Shown here one piece after another: positions 8,879 to 22,559 of a stretch of DNA of 64,000 nt. How positions within the stretch are numbered: the stretch's first letter is position 1; every line of letters starts with the position of its first letter. The position numbers and the translations under genes are program-made. Under the pieces are notes generated by a model that saw only the letters and a list, made by a program, of their open reading frames with translations, was not told the DNA's origin and did no database searches. Source of the stretch: Tenodera sinensis (taxonomy: Eukaryota; Arthropoda; Insecta; Mantodea; Mantidae); the NCBI GenBank assembly GCA_030765045.1, contig CM060963.1, forward strand, positions 94,842,176 to 94,906,175. Direction: 5' to 3'.

Positions 8879-9079
8879 TCACAAAGTCATGCTAAATTTA
8901 ACAGATTGTTTATACACACTATCCCACCACACTTGGTGCCCTATTTTAACTTCCTTTGTGGGGCAGTTATACGTCTCATTTACGAACATTGTTTTCCATG
9001 CCTGTGTTAGTGCTTCTTTCGTATAGTTATCCTTTGAGCATCTTTCTATGCACTTTATTAGTACCACATAGCGTGGCAT
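8879..9079 (-). pseudogene. Possible pogo/psq-type HTH fragment of a transposase
   Basis: This 66-codon frame starts MPRYVV and contains NYTKEALTQAWKTMFVNE then TKEVKIGHQVWWDSVY. The spacing resembles the N-terminal psq/pogo helix-turn-helix of Tigger-type transposases, in which a charged helix precedes an alanine-rich one and a DNA-reading helix. The usual Ala-Ala is missing and no DDE domain follows, so this would be a broken fragment. Similarity is weak and the call is tentative. Confidence 0.3.
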
Positions 9080-10700
9080 CTGTTCAAAGTAGAAATTCCG
9101 TCCCCTTGGATCTCACCGGCCGCTTATAGTTAGCGGGGATCACTCTGGACGACTTTAATGAAAGAACCTTCTTCTTCATTTATAATTAGCACAAAAGATC
9201 CAGACACGTGAAAATTTTAATGACAGCTAGTTAGTTTCCATGTCAGGAGCTGCCCAGTTGACTGCGTGCTGCACAGTGCCTGGGACAGAGTGACAAATAT
9301 CCTACAAGTGTTATGCACTGCACCATATCTTCATTTATTTTTTCATCTCTGCCTCCTGATTCATGAAGTGCAAGGCGTGTGCAACTATTTCCCTGACAAT
9401 GTACTCCTTTATCAGTTGACTTTCAAGACGTAGGGTCCATGGTTTTAAACATCACAAGTATGAAATAAGCCCTACTTTCTTATGCCTATCGCTCTATATA
9501 CGCTATCATATCGCTTACTCTTAATAAGCTAAACATAAAGAATTTCCTAGACTCGGTATTTGGGCCACATCACTGTACTAGTTCCTGGATTTAGGCCCTT
9601 AATATTTTTCCACAGCAAATTTCTCCATTTTGATAATGACCGGTCATTCATTTTAGGTTGATAATGAAGATGTAATTATGGTAATATGTTTGCTGGCATT
9701 CATTCAATTATACCGAGCCAATTAAGTGTTAACTCTTCCATCCTTTCTGTCGGATTATAGATATTTAATTCTGTTCCGTTTTATTCATTCTACTAAGAAC
9801 TTTAACACGCTACTGAGCGTAGGAATTTCAACTGTTTCTATTATTCTTCTGTGTTCAAAAATTTGTTGATCAGTAAATACAGGAGCATTATATACTAATA
9901 GAATTAGTACCCCTGAGTACTCGATGATTATAGGTACTTCTAGATGAGAGTATATTCGAAAACGTAACTCAGTTGGTCAAAAATTACTTTCATCTTCCTA
10001 CATATAATCGGATGTTGCACCAATGCAAAGTACCTGTGAAAAATCTGAGAAAAAGGGTTAAAGTAGGTCTGAGAGGACGGTGATACAGAAATGTTTTATT
10101 GCAGAGCAGACATGGGCGCGCTTGACTCAAGGCCTCTAGCACCGGGATGGGTTGCAAGGACAAGTGGATCGAACATTGCAGTGGGGGACTGTAAGCTCTC
10201 TGCTCAAGTGTAATCGTTAGATACCTACCGACTTGCAAATCCGCCACTACCCTCAAACACTTTAAAGAATAATAAGATACGATTGGTTATGTGTATCTTG
10301 AAGTATCAACCATCTGGTGGGTACTAGCGATGGAACCACAGAAAAATCTTTCTCCAGATTTACTGCAAAGAATTTTCACAAAGTTATTAATTTGGAAATT
10401 CTGAAATTAGTTTCTCTAAGATGGATGGTTAAAATTTGCTGCCTTAGTTTGTTTTAACTACTTAGTATTTATCCTTTGTCAGCTGAATTAGAGGATTAAC
10501 CTAAATGTTGGATAGTTGAATAAAAAGTAAATTTAAATTAAATAATTAAAATAAAGTTCAGGCTAATCTGTAGTTACATCGGAAGGAGTTGACATTATTT
10601 CTTCTCAGAAACCTCAATAACATTTGAGAAATAATTTAAGAAAGATTGATAATTTAAAAGAAGGCAACTAGAATCGGCTAAGGTTGGCGGTTTGTTGTTA
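9080..10700. other. No recognised feature
   Basis: Mostly AT-rich. A GC-richer patch near 10090-10200 gives an 88-codon minus ORF (9990-10256) without recognisable motifs. Confidence 0.4.
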
Positions 10701-10727
10701 AATAAAAATCCTGTAGTTGCTACCAGC

Positions 10728-11085
10728 AGCATATTCCATAGTTACGTGTTATTTCTTTTGTTTCCTGGTGTTCCTTTCTGTTCTTTACTTGCACGTGCAA
10801 AGTTCCATTTGGAAATACCAGTGTAATGTGCAGTTCCTTGGTTTAAGAGCAACGACAGTAGGATTCTCCTGCATTAAATTGCTGAAAAAAATAACGGAAT
10901 TCGAGTCACTTGCCAACTTGTAGAAGCAGCCATGTTTACCACCTTACTCATTGCTCATCACTGTGATAGGCACGCAGAAGAGGGGTAAACGATACAGCAG
11001 AGAAGCTACGTACCTTCCAATAAATTTAGAGTGGAGATGCCATTAGTAAGTTTATCTGAAGAAAGTCACATCAACTGAGACTTAA
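10728..11085. repeat. Dispersed repeat, copy 2 (pairs with 1-400)
   Basis: Same orientation and block order as the window start, including 'gttccatttggaaat' and 'caataaattta'. No ORF1 follows. A 68-codon frame at 10717-10923 is incidental. Confidence 0.6.
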
Positions 11086-12480
11086 TAGTACTCTGTCATG
11101 AAGGAAAGTTAACAAAATATTTGAACAACATAAATTAACAAACAAAATAATAATTGGATAATTGTTAATATGTTATGCTACAGCGTTATGGAATAAGCGT
11201 TATTTAAGGGAAGATTAAAAGCCCTGTCCTGATAAATTCATGGCTCGTTCTAACAGAAATTGTTTAAGATATACCGCTAAAAATATTACAGGCTATAGAT
11301 TAATGCCTTCTAAGTCCGTTTATATAGTTTTATCAAATCAGGTTGTTTATATTACTTAATTATACTTAATTTTCTCAATTATATCAAATTCTGATTACAA
11401 TTATTATCAGTTACTTTTTAAAAATAAACAGCATCTTATTAATACCAACATAGATCTGTGTTAGCATTTACTGGTCTTTTTTCATTGGAATTAAATTTGG
11501 ATATCTTCAATAGTTTCTTAGAAAATGGGTCACTTATATTTGAAGATATTATTTACACGAAAAGCCTTCAAAGCAAAAATACAGAAAACAGTCTCGCGTA
11601 TATTTATAAAGAAGCAAACAATATGGCTTCAGAATACAGACTGAGCAAAATTTTCCCTAAAAGATGGGCTAAATTTTACCTCCCCACTTCACAGTGTGCA
11701 GGATTATGATTTACTTCTGTGAAGTGGTGCAGAATTTGCAATGTAAAAATGACAGATGCAATATACGTTTAAACGTATATGTCTTCACAATATTCTTGTT
11801 CTAACTCTCGACCGCTACAGGAATTTAAGTATAACATCCTGCAAGAACACACAAGCGCTCCTGCTGCTGAGCTTGGACGAGTGAGCGAATTTTTACGAGG
11901 TCAACATTTCCAGCATCTACTCCAACAATAAGGTAATGATTTTAGTCCACCTCTAAAGGTAACACTTTCCCAGTGACCCTCGGTTCTCTCGTGTAGAAGA
12001 GAGAGACAGTAGAATGGATTACCATATGTATTAAAGACTCTAGGTATGTCAGGCAAATTCTCTCGTGACCTTGTTTATATTTTATAGCCTTATAGCTGTA
12101 GTCTAAGGCTATGATTAGATTTTTTATTGTTGTTGATAAATCACAAGTTTTTAAGCACCATAAGTCAATGAAATGTGCCGCAGTTCACGCCAGAACTAAT
12201 GTAATGTTAATGCACAAAACCAAACTGGTTATAGGTTGCTAATCGATCTGTTTTCTAATTACACAGATTTTCTGTTTCTTTCTTCACTTACTTTTAGTTT
12301 GGATCCATGCAGTGGTCGATAAATGGTGAAGTTTACGATGAGGCTAATAATATACTCTGGACTATTTTATGCAAAATCACCTAGCTATAAGAATACCATA
12401 TTTTTCAGGTGTATGCAAACTAATACCTTTGCTGCCCTAATACACTTTTGTTGTATTAGTGGGTGACAAAAACCAATATG
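11086..12480. other. Unrecognised; one 83-codon frame
   Basis: An open frame at 11458-11709 has ordinary amino acid composition but no known motif. A perfect 20-bp palindrome follows 51 bp after its stop. The rest is AT-rich without signature. Confidence 0.35.
11761..11780. repeat. Perfect 20-bp palindrome
   Basis: atatacgtttaaacgtatat is self-complementary over 20 bp, with a PmeI-like gtttaaac centre. Confidence 0.8.
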
Positions 12481-12499
12481 AAATCTTTGCCGGTTCCCA

Positions 12500-12600
12500 T
12501 AGTCGCACATGATCAAGTGCCTAACTTTGGTGTTCTGTTCAGGAAATTACAGGTTTGAGTCCTACCCCGGGCATGCATGTTTGTGTCTGTGCAAAATGTG
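12500..12600 (+). repeat. tRNA-like SINE head remnant
   Basis: A B-box-like aggtttgagtcct (12551-12563) follows an A-box-like stretch at 12501-12520. It continues into 'accccgggcatgcatgtttg', a common continuation in arthropod tRNA-derived repeats. No cloverleaf can be closed. Confidence 0.4.
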
Positions 12601-13195
12601 TGTGGGGCAATAAAAGGAGAAAAGCAACGGAAAACTAGCAAAGGTGAAAATATATATATAAAATCAGGTTGCGGACATTTGAAAACAAATAAGAGATATA
12701 AATGCAAATAATTCCACTAATTCCATCCCTATCATACCACGTAGATTTATTACTGCCGTCCTAGCCCATGCATACCTTATTCTCGCTTCCTTATTTACGC
12801 GCTTCAATGTATGTCTTTCTCTCCTATTCTATCTTTAAGAATACATGTCGTCTTTTAATGGTCTTTTTTTCATTAAAGTCACCTACTTACAATTTCTTAC
12901 TTTTCGATATCTCCACCCATGTTCTAATATCCCTCCAACAGCCTTACTTTTATTGTTTCTTTATGTCCATGTTTGCCCAATTCCTATTTCTTGCAATAGG
13001 CACTAATACAAAAGTTCTGATAAAATAATTCTTTTATAAATTTATTTTCTGTAAAACCTGAATCGTTTTAATGCGTGTGAAGAACTTTTATTAGAACGAT
13101 GAATTTTCAAAAAATATTAAAATAATATGGAAAGTAGAATATTGAAACATGGTAAACGATTGTTGTTATTGTGTGTGCTTTTTTTTTTGGGGGGG
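12601..13195. other. No recognised feature
   Basis: AT-rich. It ends in a T run followed by a G run (13179-13199). The 86-codon plus frame at 12768-13028 is phenylalanine/leucine-rich low complexity. Confidence 0.4.
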
Positions 13196-13199
13196 GGGG

Positions 13200-13430
13200 T
13201 CCACCTTTGTGGTCTGGGAGTGACATGCTAGACTCTGGTTCCCGAGATCATAGTTTCAAACCCGATGGAGGGTGAAGGGTGTTTCGAGAATAAAAAGTCT
13301 TAGCATGGCCTACTTCGGAAGGAAAGAAAAGCCGGAGATCTGATTCTTTGATTTACGGATGTAAAAGAACATCATATAATGTGACACTGAGACCATAACA
13401 GTTAAAGGCCGTCCATGAATAAAAACTTCT
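13200..13430 (+). mobile_element. tRNA-headed SINE-like element, copy 1
   Basis: A-box-like gtggtctgggagtgaca (13209-13225) and B-box-like agtttcaaaccc (13252-13263) are followed by a body shared with 23575-23830. Shared blocks include 'cggaggg'-like sequence, 'acttcggaaggaaa' then 'aagccgg.gat', 'gacactgaga' and 'gtccatgaataaa'. Pol III transcripts of such elements are mobilised by partner LINEs. The overall similarity is moderate, so the copies are old. Confidence 0.6.
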
Positions 13431-14480
13431 TATTCTTTTATTATCTGTAATTACTGTTACAGACTCTGAAAGATTTCTTACATAGAGTGAGTTTTCCAAA
13501 TGACATAGATGCATTTCCTTAATGAAAGTCAACTCAAGCGTGACCTACCTACTGAACTGAAGAACATGTTTGCTACTACACGATATGCAAGCAGCTCAGG
13601 GATTGACCAGGCGAATCTGCGGCGTTCCTCTTATGTTACTGGGGTTCGATACTTGCAGTCGGATGGGAATCCGCAAGAAACAAAGAACGTCAAGGAAGAC
13701 CTCTTCCAAGTGTTCCGACTTCCACGATAGCTAATTGCGCCAACTTTCCATCATCATCTCCGTCATTCTAGCGAAAAGTAACTCGCACTAACTGCTCGAA
13801 ATTGAACATTTAGCTCGCCGTCCACCAAGAACATGGTTCCCTTAGAAGTTGAATTTGTTGTATGTCAATCTTATAATATTTGCAGTCATCACCATCTTAT
13901 CTGTCTACACATACTCATCAGATTCTGGAGAAAATACATTTGTACTTAATTTCTCCTGTTATATCAGAGGGTTACGTCAATTACTTGAAGCCATTTCTCT
14001 TAATTGAATATTTATATAACACACTTTTCAGAGCATAATTTTCGAGTTCATTGAGCGAGGACTCGCTACATCATTTTATTTTTGCCTATTATACTGGGTG
14101 GCCCACTTCATCCGGCATCAGCATAAGCAAATAACCCTTCGTGTGTTAAAACAGCTGGAGAACTCCACGGCGCATGAGACAGCAGTGGCGTGTTCTGCCT
14201 TTCAGCGAAGACGTGAGGTGAGAGACAGTTGAACTAGATGTGTCATTATAATAGACAATAACAGTGTAAACAACCAATAAGGTCCCACATGCTTTACATG
14301 ATCTTTATTTTCCAGAAAATAAACTCCCTCCTGTATATGGTGCTGTTGTCCAACATTACGGATTATAGATTGTAAAGTGCAAGCATGAGGGTACGTAATG
14401 TTTCATTGTATTTGTTCGTTTCTTATGAATGTTATTGTTGTATTTTAGTATTATTATTGTTCTTCTTATTATTGTTATTA
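13431..14480. other. Unrecognised; 73-codon frame at 13509-13730
   Basis: The frame encodes a polar peptide with no known motif, and the GC-richer patch around it could be repeat-derived. A second GC-richer patch lies at 14095-14225. No gene is called. Confidence 0.35.
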
Positions 14481-15439
<959 letters not shown>

Positions 15440-16265
15440 AAAAAATGTGTTGCACTCACATGACTTTCTATACTCTTGTACTAAATAATCTTACAAACTC
15501 TTATTCCTATAATCTTCTTCGTGTTAGTTGAGATAAACATTTGTACAATTTATCTTATTGCTCATTTCCTTGTAGGTACAAAGGGAATATTAGAATATCG
15601 TAGGCTTTGAGCGATAGTCAAATCTTTCAAAGCTTTGAGATCCCATTCTCTTTGCACGCTTAACATGTAAAAAAAGTGATGGTTCATTTCACGAAAGTTT
15701 TAAATTTTCCGAAACTGACACAAATAACAAGGACTATCTCCGGAATGGTTCACTCTACCAAAAATATATATATGTACTCAGACATAAATTACGTGTTTTA
15801 GCGAGATATACCTACATTTTAGTATAGAAAGATTTTGTCTATCACTTACGGTTTACGAGTTATTCAGAAGTCATCCAGAGCAAACAGGACTTCATAGGTT
15901 ATAGCCAGAAAATTCAAAATATACATTTCATTTGTCATACAAATATCTTAAACATATGGCATCTTAATCAAAATCGTTAGAGCCATTTTCAAGAAAATCA
16001 AAGTTTTCAGAAAATCTTCCATGTAAAGGGTAGTTTAGGATGGGGCATCCTTCGTGTCGCATTCTTGAAAGACATTAAACTTAAATACCAACTTTGGTTC
16101 TTAACCGGCTTCGTTTATGAGTTATGCACATACACACAAACACACGGAACTTTTCAAAAAAATGCTTCTTTTGGATTCAGGAGTCTCAAAACATATATTT
16201 CCGGTGAAAATTTCACATCGAATTTTTGGGTGGAGAAACTGCTTCCAGGGAACTCCTAAATATGT
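15440..16265 (+). repeat. Family A dispersed repeat, near-full copy
   Basis: This starts near 'gttgcactcacatgac' and ends near the 'ttgggtggagaaac' block. It contains the shared landmarks 'gaatggttcactct', 'catttcatttgtcata', 'gttagagccattttc', 'cttgaaagacatt' and a short CA-rich seed at 16129-16146. The minus copy at 49745-50612 carries the same blocks in order. There is no long ORF; the 64-codon frames are incidental. The class is unknown. Confidence 0.75.
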
Positions 16266-16315
16266 ATTCGCAGATTATGACTATTATTATAACTATTTGA
16301 AAGATGTTTAAACGG

Positions 16316-16810
16316 GGAACCAGGACCAAGTGACTGGAAAATTGGACTGTTCACAATTATAAGTTAGAAACAAAGAGAAAAGAAAGAATATGTAAAATTT
16401 ACGGAGGACAAACTGTAACTAGTCATTTCGGTCGCATGTATGAGAGAATATTAAAGTACGTTCTAGAACAAGAATATTGATTGTTAGAAACAGGTTTCAG
16501 AGTAGAGAGGTCAAAATTGATTTGGTAGACGTCTGACTGAGGAAATGTCTGCATGTGGACTTGGAAAACGCACATGATAAAGTAATATGGAGTAAACTAT
16601 GAAAACACTTAACCATTTCAAAACGAATCCTGCGACTACTGCTACCCTTCGAGTATTAAAGAAAAATCTGTACTAATACCCCAAGATTCCCCGGGATTTA
16701 TGCAACTAAAAGGCTACAACAAGAATGTCCCACATCACCTACATTTTTACTAAAGATACAACTTCAAAATGCTCTAGCGTCGTGAAATAAGAAACGCTTG
16801 CTAACAGGTT
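16316..16810 (+). pseudogene. LINE RT relic (fingers/palm)
   Basis: Broken frames read TSHFGRMYERILKYVLEQEY, then VDLENAHDKVIWSKL, which is RT motif A with the catalytic Asp kept in VDLENA, then QECPTSPTFLLKIQLQNAL, matching the RQGCPLSP block. Order and spacing fit a LINE ORF2. Many stops and frameshifts. It begins right after the family A copy. Confidence 0.7.
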
Positions 16811-17699
16811 TGCTGTTAAGAGTTGACACGATTTGTTTGTAGGATGTATTAAGTAAGTTGATGTTATTATGTAATGGCTTTGTAATTACATGCTCTTAGG
16901 TTGACTACGGGAAAGAAAACAAAAGAGCGACATAGCAATTGAGAAAGGCATATGTAATGTAAAAATCAAACCAATAATAATATCTCGGAAATGGTTAAAT
17001 TCACAAATAATAATAGTAATAATAACAATAATATACCTATATTATTTATAATGTCATTATAATATTAGTAATTTATTTATCTATTTTTATTCACCTTGTT
17101 CGTCTATGTATTTAATAAATTATGAATAAACGTGTAGAATTCTTCTTATTGTGTAGAATAAATTACATGATTAGTTTAAAAAGGAATTCACATAAAATAA
17201 TTTGCCGAACATGTCATAAGAATAACATTTATATTACATTTCCATCCTTAATATACACATGCATGTGTGGAAGAACAATTAGTTTACATTAAAGTTGCTT
17301 CACTTTGAGCGACAGTGCATTATTTCGTGGGCATACTGTGCGGGGAATGTTCTAAATAGTTGCAGCTGGCATAACGAAAATAATCCCTTTAGATGTACAA
17401 AACAAATTTTAACTATTTAGATCTATTAATATTTGAGATCACTACGTAGTTTCTTCCTCTGTAATATACTGAACAAATTCCAAAATTGGGTTTTGGAAAT
17501 CGGCTGACATAGGTATCGAGTACTTCAATTTTTGGTTTAAATATTTAATAAGAAGTAACGTATTCGTTGTTAAACATTGCATACTAAGAAAACAACTGCA
17601 TTAATCGCATTTTGGTTTCAAATATATGGTCAAATAGCCATTTTCAGTATGCAAATTCTATTTTATTTAGGTTATCTTCAAGGTGTATTACATTTATTA
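16811..17699. other. No recognised feature
   Basis: AT-rich. It contains a 14-bp palindrome at 17255-17268 (acacatgcatgtgt) and an 8-bp-arm hairpin at 17478-17498. Confidence 0.5.
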
Positions 17700-17850
<151 letters not shown>

Positions 17851-19235
17851 TATTCTCTAAAATAATTTTTGAGCCCTATTGCACCAAATGACATGATATA
17901 AATATAAATACGTAGATATCAAACAAAAAACAAAGAAAGTAACTTATTGCAAATAGTTAACGGATGGATAAATGTCAAAATAAAAGATATAAAAGCAGTA
18001 AGTTAGGTACCTATTAAAAAGTGTTTCAAAGTTTTTAAGATAATGATACTTTTTAGGTGTGGAAGAATCGCGATTGTAATATTTCATAAAATAAATTTCA
18101 TATTGTGGCGACATATTTTATGCCTGTATTACGTTGAATTTGTAGTAATAACTCTCTTTGCTTAGATTGTGGACAGTGCACACTTATCATGCTTTGACAA
18201 TACTTTAAAATCAATGGAAAACCACTCAAAGCTGAAATGTTAGCAAAGATATTATTTTGGAGAAGATGATAATGTGTCTCCGTCACATTTTCAATTAACG
18301 CTTCTTGGTATGCAAGCTGTCCACACGCTGTTCTGATTTAATGCAAGTCATCCGTTTTCCAGTAAAGCGCTTTATAACTGCCTCCATATACCCAGAGGGT
18401 TTCTGTGTATGTGGGGGTTAGGAGGGCGGTTGTTTCCAGGCGCTATTAGTGTTGTCGCAAGTAGCCAGTTTGCAGGAGTAATTGGAAAATCAATGTTTAT
18501 GACAAGACCAGGGCTTCTCGGTCGATCTTCACGTATTTGTTATTTGCATTGCGCTGAACAAATACATAGAAGGTACATGCTTTTGATTAATTGCCGACTT
18601 ATGATGGGATATTGCGTAAATACACATAACATACTGCATAAGAAATGTTGCCTAGTAGAATCATTATTGATAACTTTTCTTGGTCTGTAATAACCAGGGC
18701 AAGGCATTTCAGCATCTCCTTCTTCAAATTTAGTGCACACGGAGTAGTACACGATATATCGAGTGCCAACAATATAACAGGGCTGTCTTACGCACATTTG
18801 AAAATAGATGCAGTGTACATGTTAGCCACTAAATTGCACATTAATATAGGTACGTAAAATTGACAATACATTAAAAACTTGAATCATATATGACAGATTG
18901 AGTTATTTATACCATTCGTAAATTTATACTTATTATTTTGTAGCACTATATGATCATATGCATTTTCAGTGTCTCAAAAGCAGAACTTCTATAATAGACT
19001 TCACACCTAATGTTTTCTCCATTTGTAGATGAATTTAACTCTTACACCATTGTTTCCATGAATTTATAACTAAAATACTGCACCGCAGACATACTTAAAA
19101 TATGCATTTTAATTAAAAGTTAATCCAGAGTTAAGTTTCCTGTTTACAAAATAGATAATTTGGCTTTTCGTTTTAAATTATTTTGCCAATTTTGACGATT
19201 AATTTCTGATATGGTGTTTTTTACTTTGTAAAGCT
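17851..19235. other. Unrecognised; overlapping ORFs near 18.4-18.8 kb
   Basis: Frames at 18409-18690 (+, 93 codons) and 18540-18797 (-) overlap; neither has a motif I recognise. The rest is AT-rich. Confidence 0.35.
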
Positions 19236-19239
19236 CTTG

Positions 19240-19390
19240 TTTATAGTAGGTAGAGGAAGTACTGCAGTCCATCCAAATATATGAGATCAAGACTTCTTCG
19301 AAAATGCAAGCTTTGAAGTAAACTGAATCAAAAAAGAAGTGTTTTTTAAAAATATCCGCATATATGTGAGTGTAACTTAGAAACATGGAA
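19240..19390 (-). repeat. Family A fragment
   Basis: Shares, in minus orientation, the 'tag.agg.aa' end, 'ccatccaaatat', 'gagatcaagacttct' and the interior near the CA-seed side with the copy at 49745. Diverged. Confidence 0.45.
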
Positions 19391-20630
19391 ATGTCTCCTT
19401 ACTTTCTCAAAACGTTGAGCTTCTAAATAGTGTGGTTCGTAAATTAGTTTATCTTTGGCAGTGCACTCGTAAGGTTACAGGAGTGTGCAGTTTCTGTGCG
19501 GACATTTGGGAGTTTGACTTTGTTATTCCCCACTTACTTTCTATTTATTTTACACCACTTTAACTACGTAGTCATATCGTGACGGATCTGTTAGGATATA
19601 CTCGCAGAACGGTGTGTGGCGGGGACAGTTGGCCTTCAAGGTTTCATTTCTGTAGCATACCATCCTGCTTCGTCTCAAGTCCACAGACGGAGTAGTGCAG
19701 GGAAACTGTACTGCCTCTGGCATTAGGTGCCATCCAATATCTGATTGCGTTATCTATGGATATGGCAAAGCATTCATTATTGCCATGTACTTTTCATTTA
19801 TACTTCCGCTTATGGCGGAACTTTGGGTCGTGGTATTAAATATCCAATCTGGTATTTACCTTGACGACTAAGAGAAACCACGAAGAAAAAAGCAGATTGG
19901 TCGGCACACGAGATTTGAGCCCGGGATCTCCTAACTGTGAACCGCTCACGTTACCATCTTGCTCGGTTGCATTGTTATTCTTAACGCGAAGTAAATTTTT
20001 AGGATTTGAAGATCCAACGCATATTCGCTCAATTTATACCACTCTATTTAGGTAATATAGTCGGCGTGTTAGTTCTGAGGGACGAAAATGTTATCATTGA
20101 GACAATGCAGAATATAATAGCATCGTAGAATGGCAAAAATGAAAATGACATTAAACAGGACAGGTGTGCAAATGGTACAAATGCTCTTTATGAGTGTGTG
20201 CAACGTCATTCATCTAAGCATAGAATGGAAATGAGTAAAGCGAATTTAATTTTTTTTTTCTTGTTTAATGAGTTCGATGTAGCTGACGAAACGATTGTTG
20301 ACGCAACTGTCAGCCAGTGAGAGAAGCGAAGAGAAAACTAAAACAGAGCAGGGAATACAAGGGAGAAGCTCTGTAGAAGTTCTACGAAACAAGTCTTCCA
20401 ATCATTCAGTTAAACGAAAAAGAATGAGAATGTGCGCTACAAGGATCTAGTAACCACGCTAATTAGGAAGTTTAACTATTCATTACCACGTCTGGAAACC
20501 TTCTTGTATTTCAATTCTACATTTTATTAATGCACGGACCATTTAATTGATTTCAGGATTACAAAATCGTTTTAAAATACAGGCAAAACACCACAAAATA
20601 AATGTTCTACTATATAGGTAACACTATATT
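19391..20630. other. Mostly unrecognised; GC-richer patch 19.57-19.85 kb
   Basis: The patch may be repeat-derived but was not identified. No gene supported. Confidence 0.4.
19911..19975 (-). repeat. tRNA-like remnant
   Basis: Minus-strand reading gives gagcaagatggtaacg (A-box-like) and gatcccgggctcaaatctcg (B-box-like) about 40 bp apart. No closed cloverleaf. Confidence 0.4.
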
Positions 20631-20633
20631 ACT

Positions 20634-20878
20634 CTGAGTGAAAGTTAAAAACAAGCACAATTAATATTCACTATTTGACTATAATCCTTCGTCAGGACAT
20701 TAAAAGATTAAAAACACACACACCTGGCAGTCGACTTCACCATTTAATAGTCTAGTTGACAGCCAAGTATATTTTAATTTTTTGTGTTTTTAATCTGTTA
20801 ATCTCCTGATGAAGGGATAAACCCGAAGTATTTAACACTGTTATTATGTAACTTTGCTTGCGTTCATCTTTCACTCAG
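20634..20878. mobile_element. Imperfect inverted repeat, arms of about 90 bp
   Basis: The left arm (20634-20720) and the right arm (20783-20878) pair through ctgagtgaaag/ctttcactcag at the ends and gattaaaaacaca/tgtgtttttaatc near the loop. Each arm carries a CTGAYGA-AGG motif: 20806-20812 on the plus strand and 20689-20695 on the minus strand. The right one continues agggataaaccc then gaag, as in a hammerhead ribozyme core with one changed base. Penelope-like retroelements carry such motifs in their terminal repeats; membership is an inference. The loop is about 62 bp. Confidence 0.55.
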
Positions 20879-22510
20879 AAAGAACTGTTCCTTTGCCAAA
20901 CACAGGCTATTAAGGGTAGTATAAGTACTGATAAGTATGGAGAGTGTAATATTTGCTTCATTTTCGGGCTTTAATATTGTTAAGAGTAAAATGTTTTCGA
21001 GTTATTTAGTTGCTTCAGGTAGGCGTGACACAAAAAACATGACGCAGAGTGGGCGGAACAAATGTATTAGCACAGGAAGGGATCCCGTATCGGAACAATA
21101 ATTTCTACAAAGACAACTACCTCACATCATCTATGGCAGTGGGTTGCGCATTGAGGTGTTAAGCAAAAGGCGTAGTCTATCTCACAAGTGTTGTTTCATT
21201 TCATGGCGCAGTTAGCAATTTGAAAAAAAAAAAAAAAAAAAAAAAAAAATAGGAACATCCGGGAGTAAACTATGTAATTCGTTTTGTGGAATACTGTTAG
21301 AAGAAGAGAAAAAACTTAACACACCGAAATGGATATATATTAAGATACTATTGATCAAAGTATCTTAGTTATACTCCTGACAGCCTGTGTATTTCTTTGT
21401 GAGTTTTATTTAATGATCATGCATTCCCCTAAAATATTGGTAAAATAGCTAATACCATACAGTTCCTAGGTATTTAAATAACTTATTGGTTTATATACAG
21501 TGCATATAGCTATCTGCTTAACTGGAAACACTACAGACAATAGTGCATAAAAAGTTATCTCCTAAAATGAAGGAGTGCATAGCGCTTATGACAGCTAAGA
21601 GTTTCACATCATTGCATACACTCCGAAGTGACGTACTTGTGTGCTGGAATTAAAAACATGAACATATTTTCACAATGTGATCAATACACGTGCCATTTTA
21701 ATCTCACGGGAACGAGAGAACTCATTATTCAGTCCAGCAACGCTTCATTTCCATTCCTTTTTCATGCACATTCAAATTTCTATACGTTTCCATTAACTTG
21801 GTTCCGTCTGTTACATCTGCACAACAAACAGGCGAAGGATGAAACTCCCTAGCTATTCACTGTACTTATGTACACGAGTTTTAATTTTCATCACAACTAC
21901 TTTACGGTAATTCTAATTGAATCGAAGAGCAGAAAGAGTTTAGGACTGTGACGTTCATTGATACGTTCCAGTTTCCCTATCAAAGAGCATTCTTCTTCTG
22001 TCTTTGTTAGCATGTTTCACTTGCAGTATGATTTGTGTTTTAGAAGTATATCAGCTTGGTCACTTATTATTTTTAAATTTGCAACTAAAATTCAAACGTG
22101 TAATAGGCTTTCGTTTTTAAATATCCACGACATATATAATTCACGATAATACAAAGTATTCTAGCAATACTGATAAGAACCACAAAGTTTAGTATTACAA
22201 AATGAGAACAAAGTCCAACTACTTTTCTGTCACTTTATTTTTTTTCTAAAACTGAAGCACAAGATTCTCCTTTACCGTCTTTAACATATTCTACAGTTCT
22301 TCGGGATCTTAAACTTACATAGCTATGTTCTGTCTTCTTGTAATCTGGCACACACCTTTCTGTCTTTCTTTACTCTCTGTCTCACAAGCAGCTAGTTTTG
22401 GCGATACAATCACTCAACATTCACTAAATCTGCACACGTTCAAGACTAACTCCGACGCGACCTATCCCAAACTGTCTCTGTCAACACATACGACGATGAT
22501 GACTGCACCC
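20879..22510. other. No recognised gene; poly(A) run
   Basis: A run of 27 A at 21223-21249 could be the tail of an old plus-strand retrocopy, but nothing upstream is recognisable. The rest is AT-rich. Confidence 0.4.
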
Positions 22511-22559
22511 TCACACACACGCACGCGCGTGCGCGCACACACACACACGCACACACACC
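22511..22559. repeat. Alternating CA/CG tract
   Basis: About 48 bp of strict pyrimidine-purine alternation, with a CG-rich centre flanked by CA repeats. This has Z-DNA-forming potential. Confidence 0.85.

Noticed and set aside
9990..10256. 88-codon minus ORF in a GC-richer patch
   Set aside because: No motif, no splice context, no recognised homologue.
18409..18690. 93-codon frame with a Gly-rich start
   Set aside because: No recognised motif, overlaps a minus frame of similar length, no splice or promoter support.
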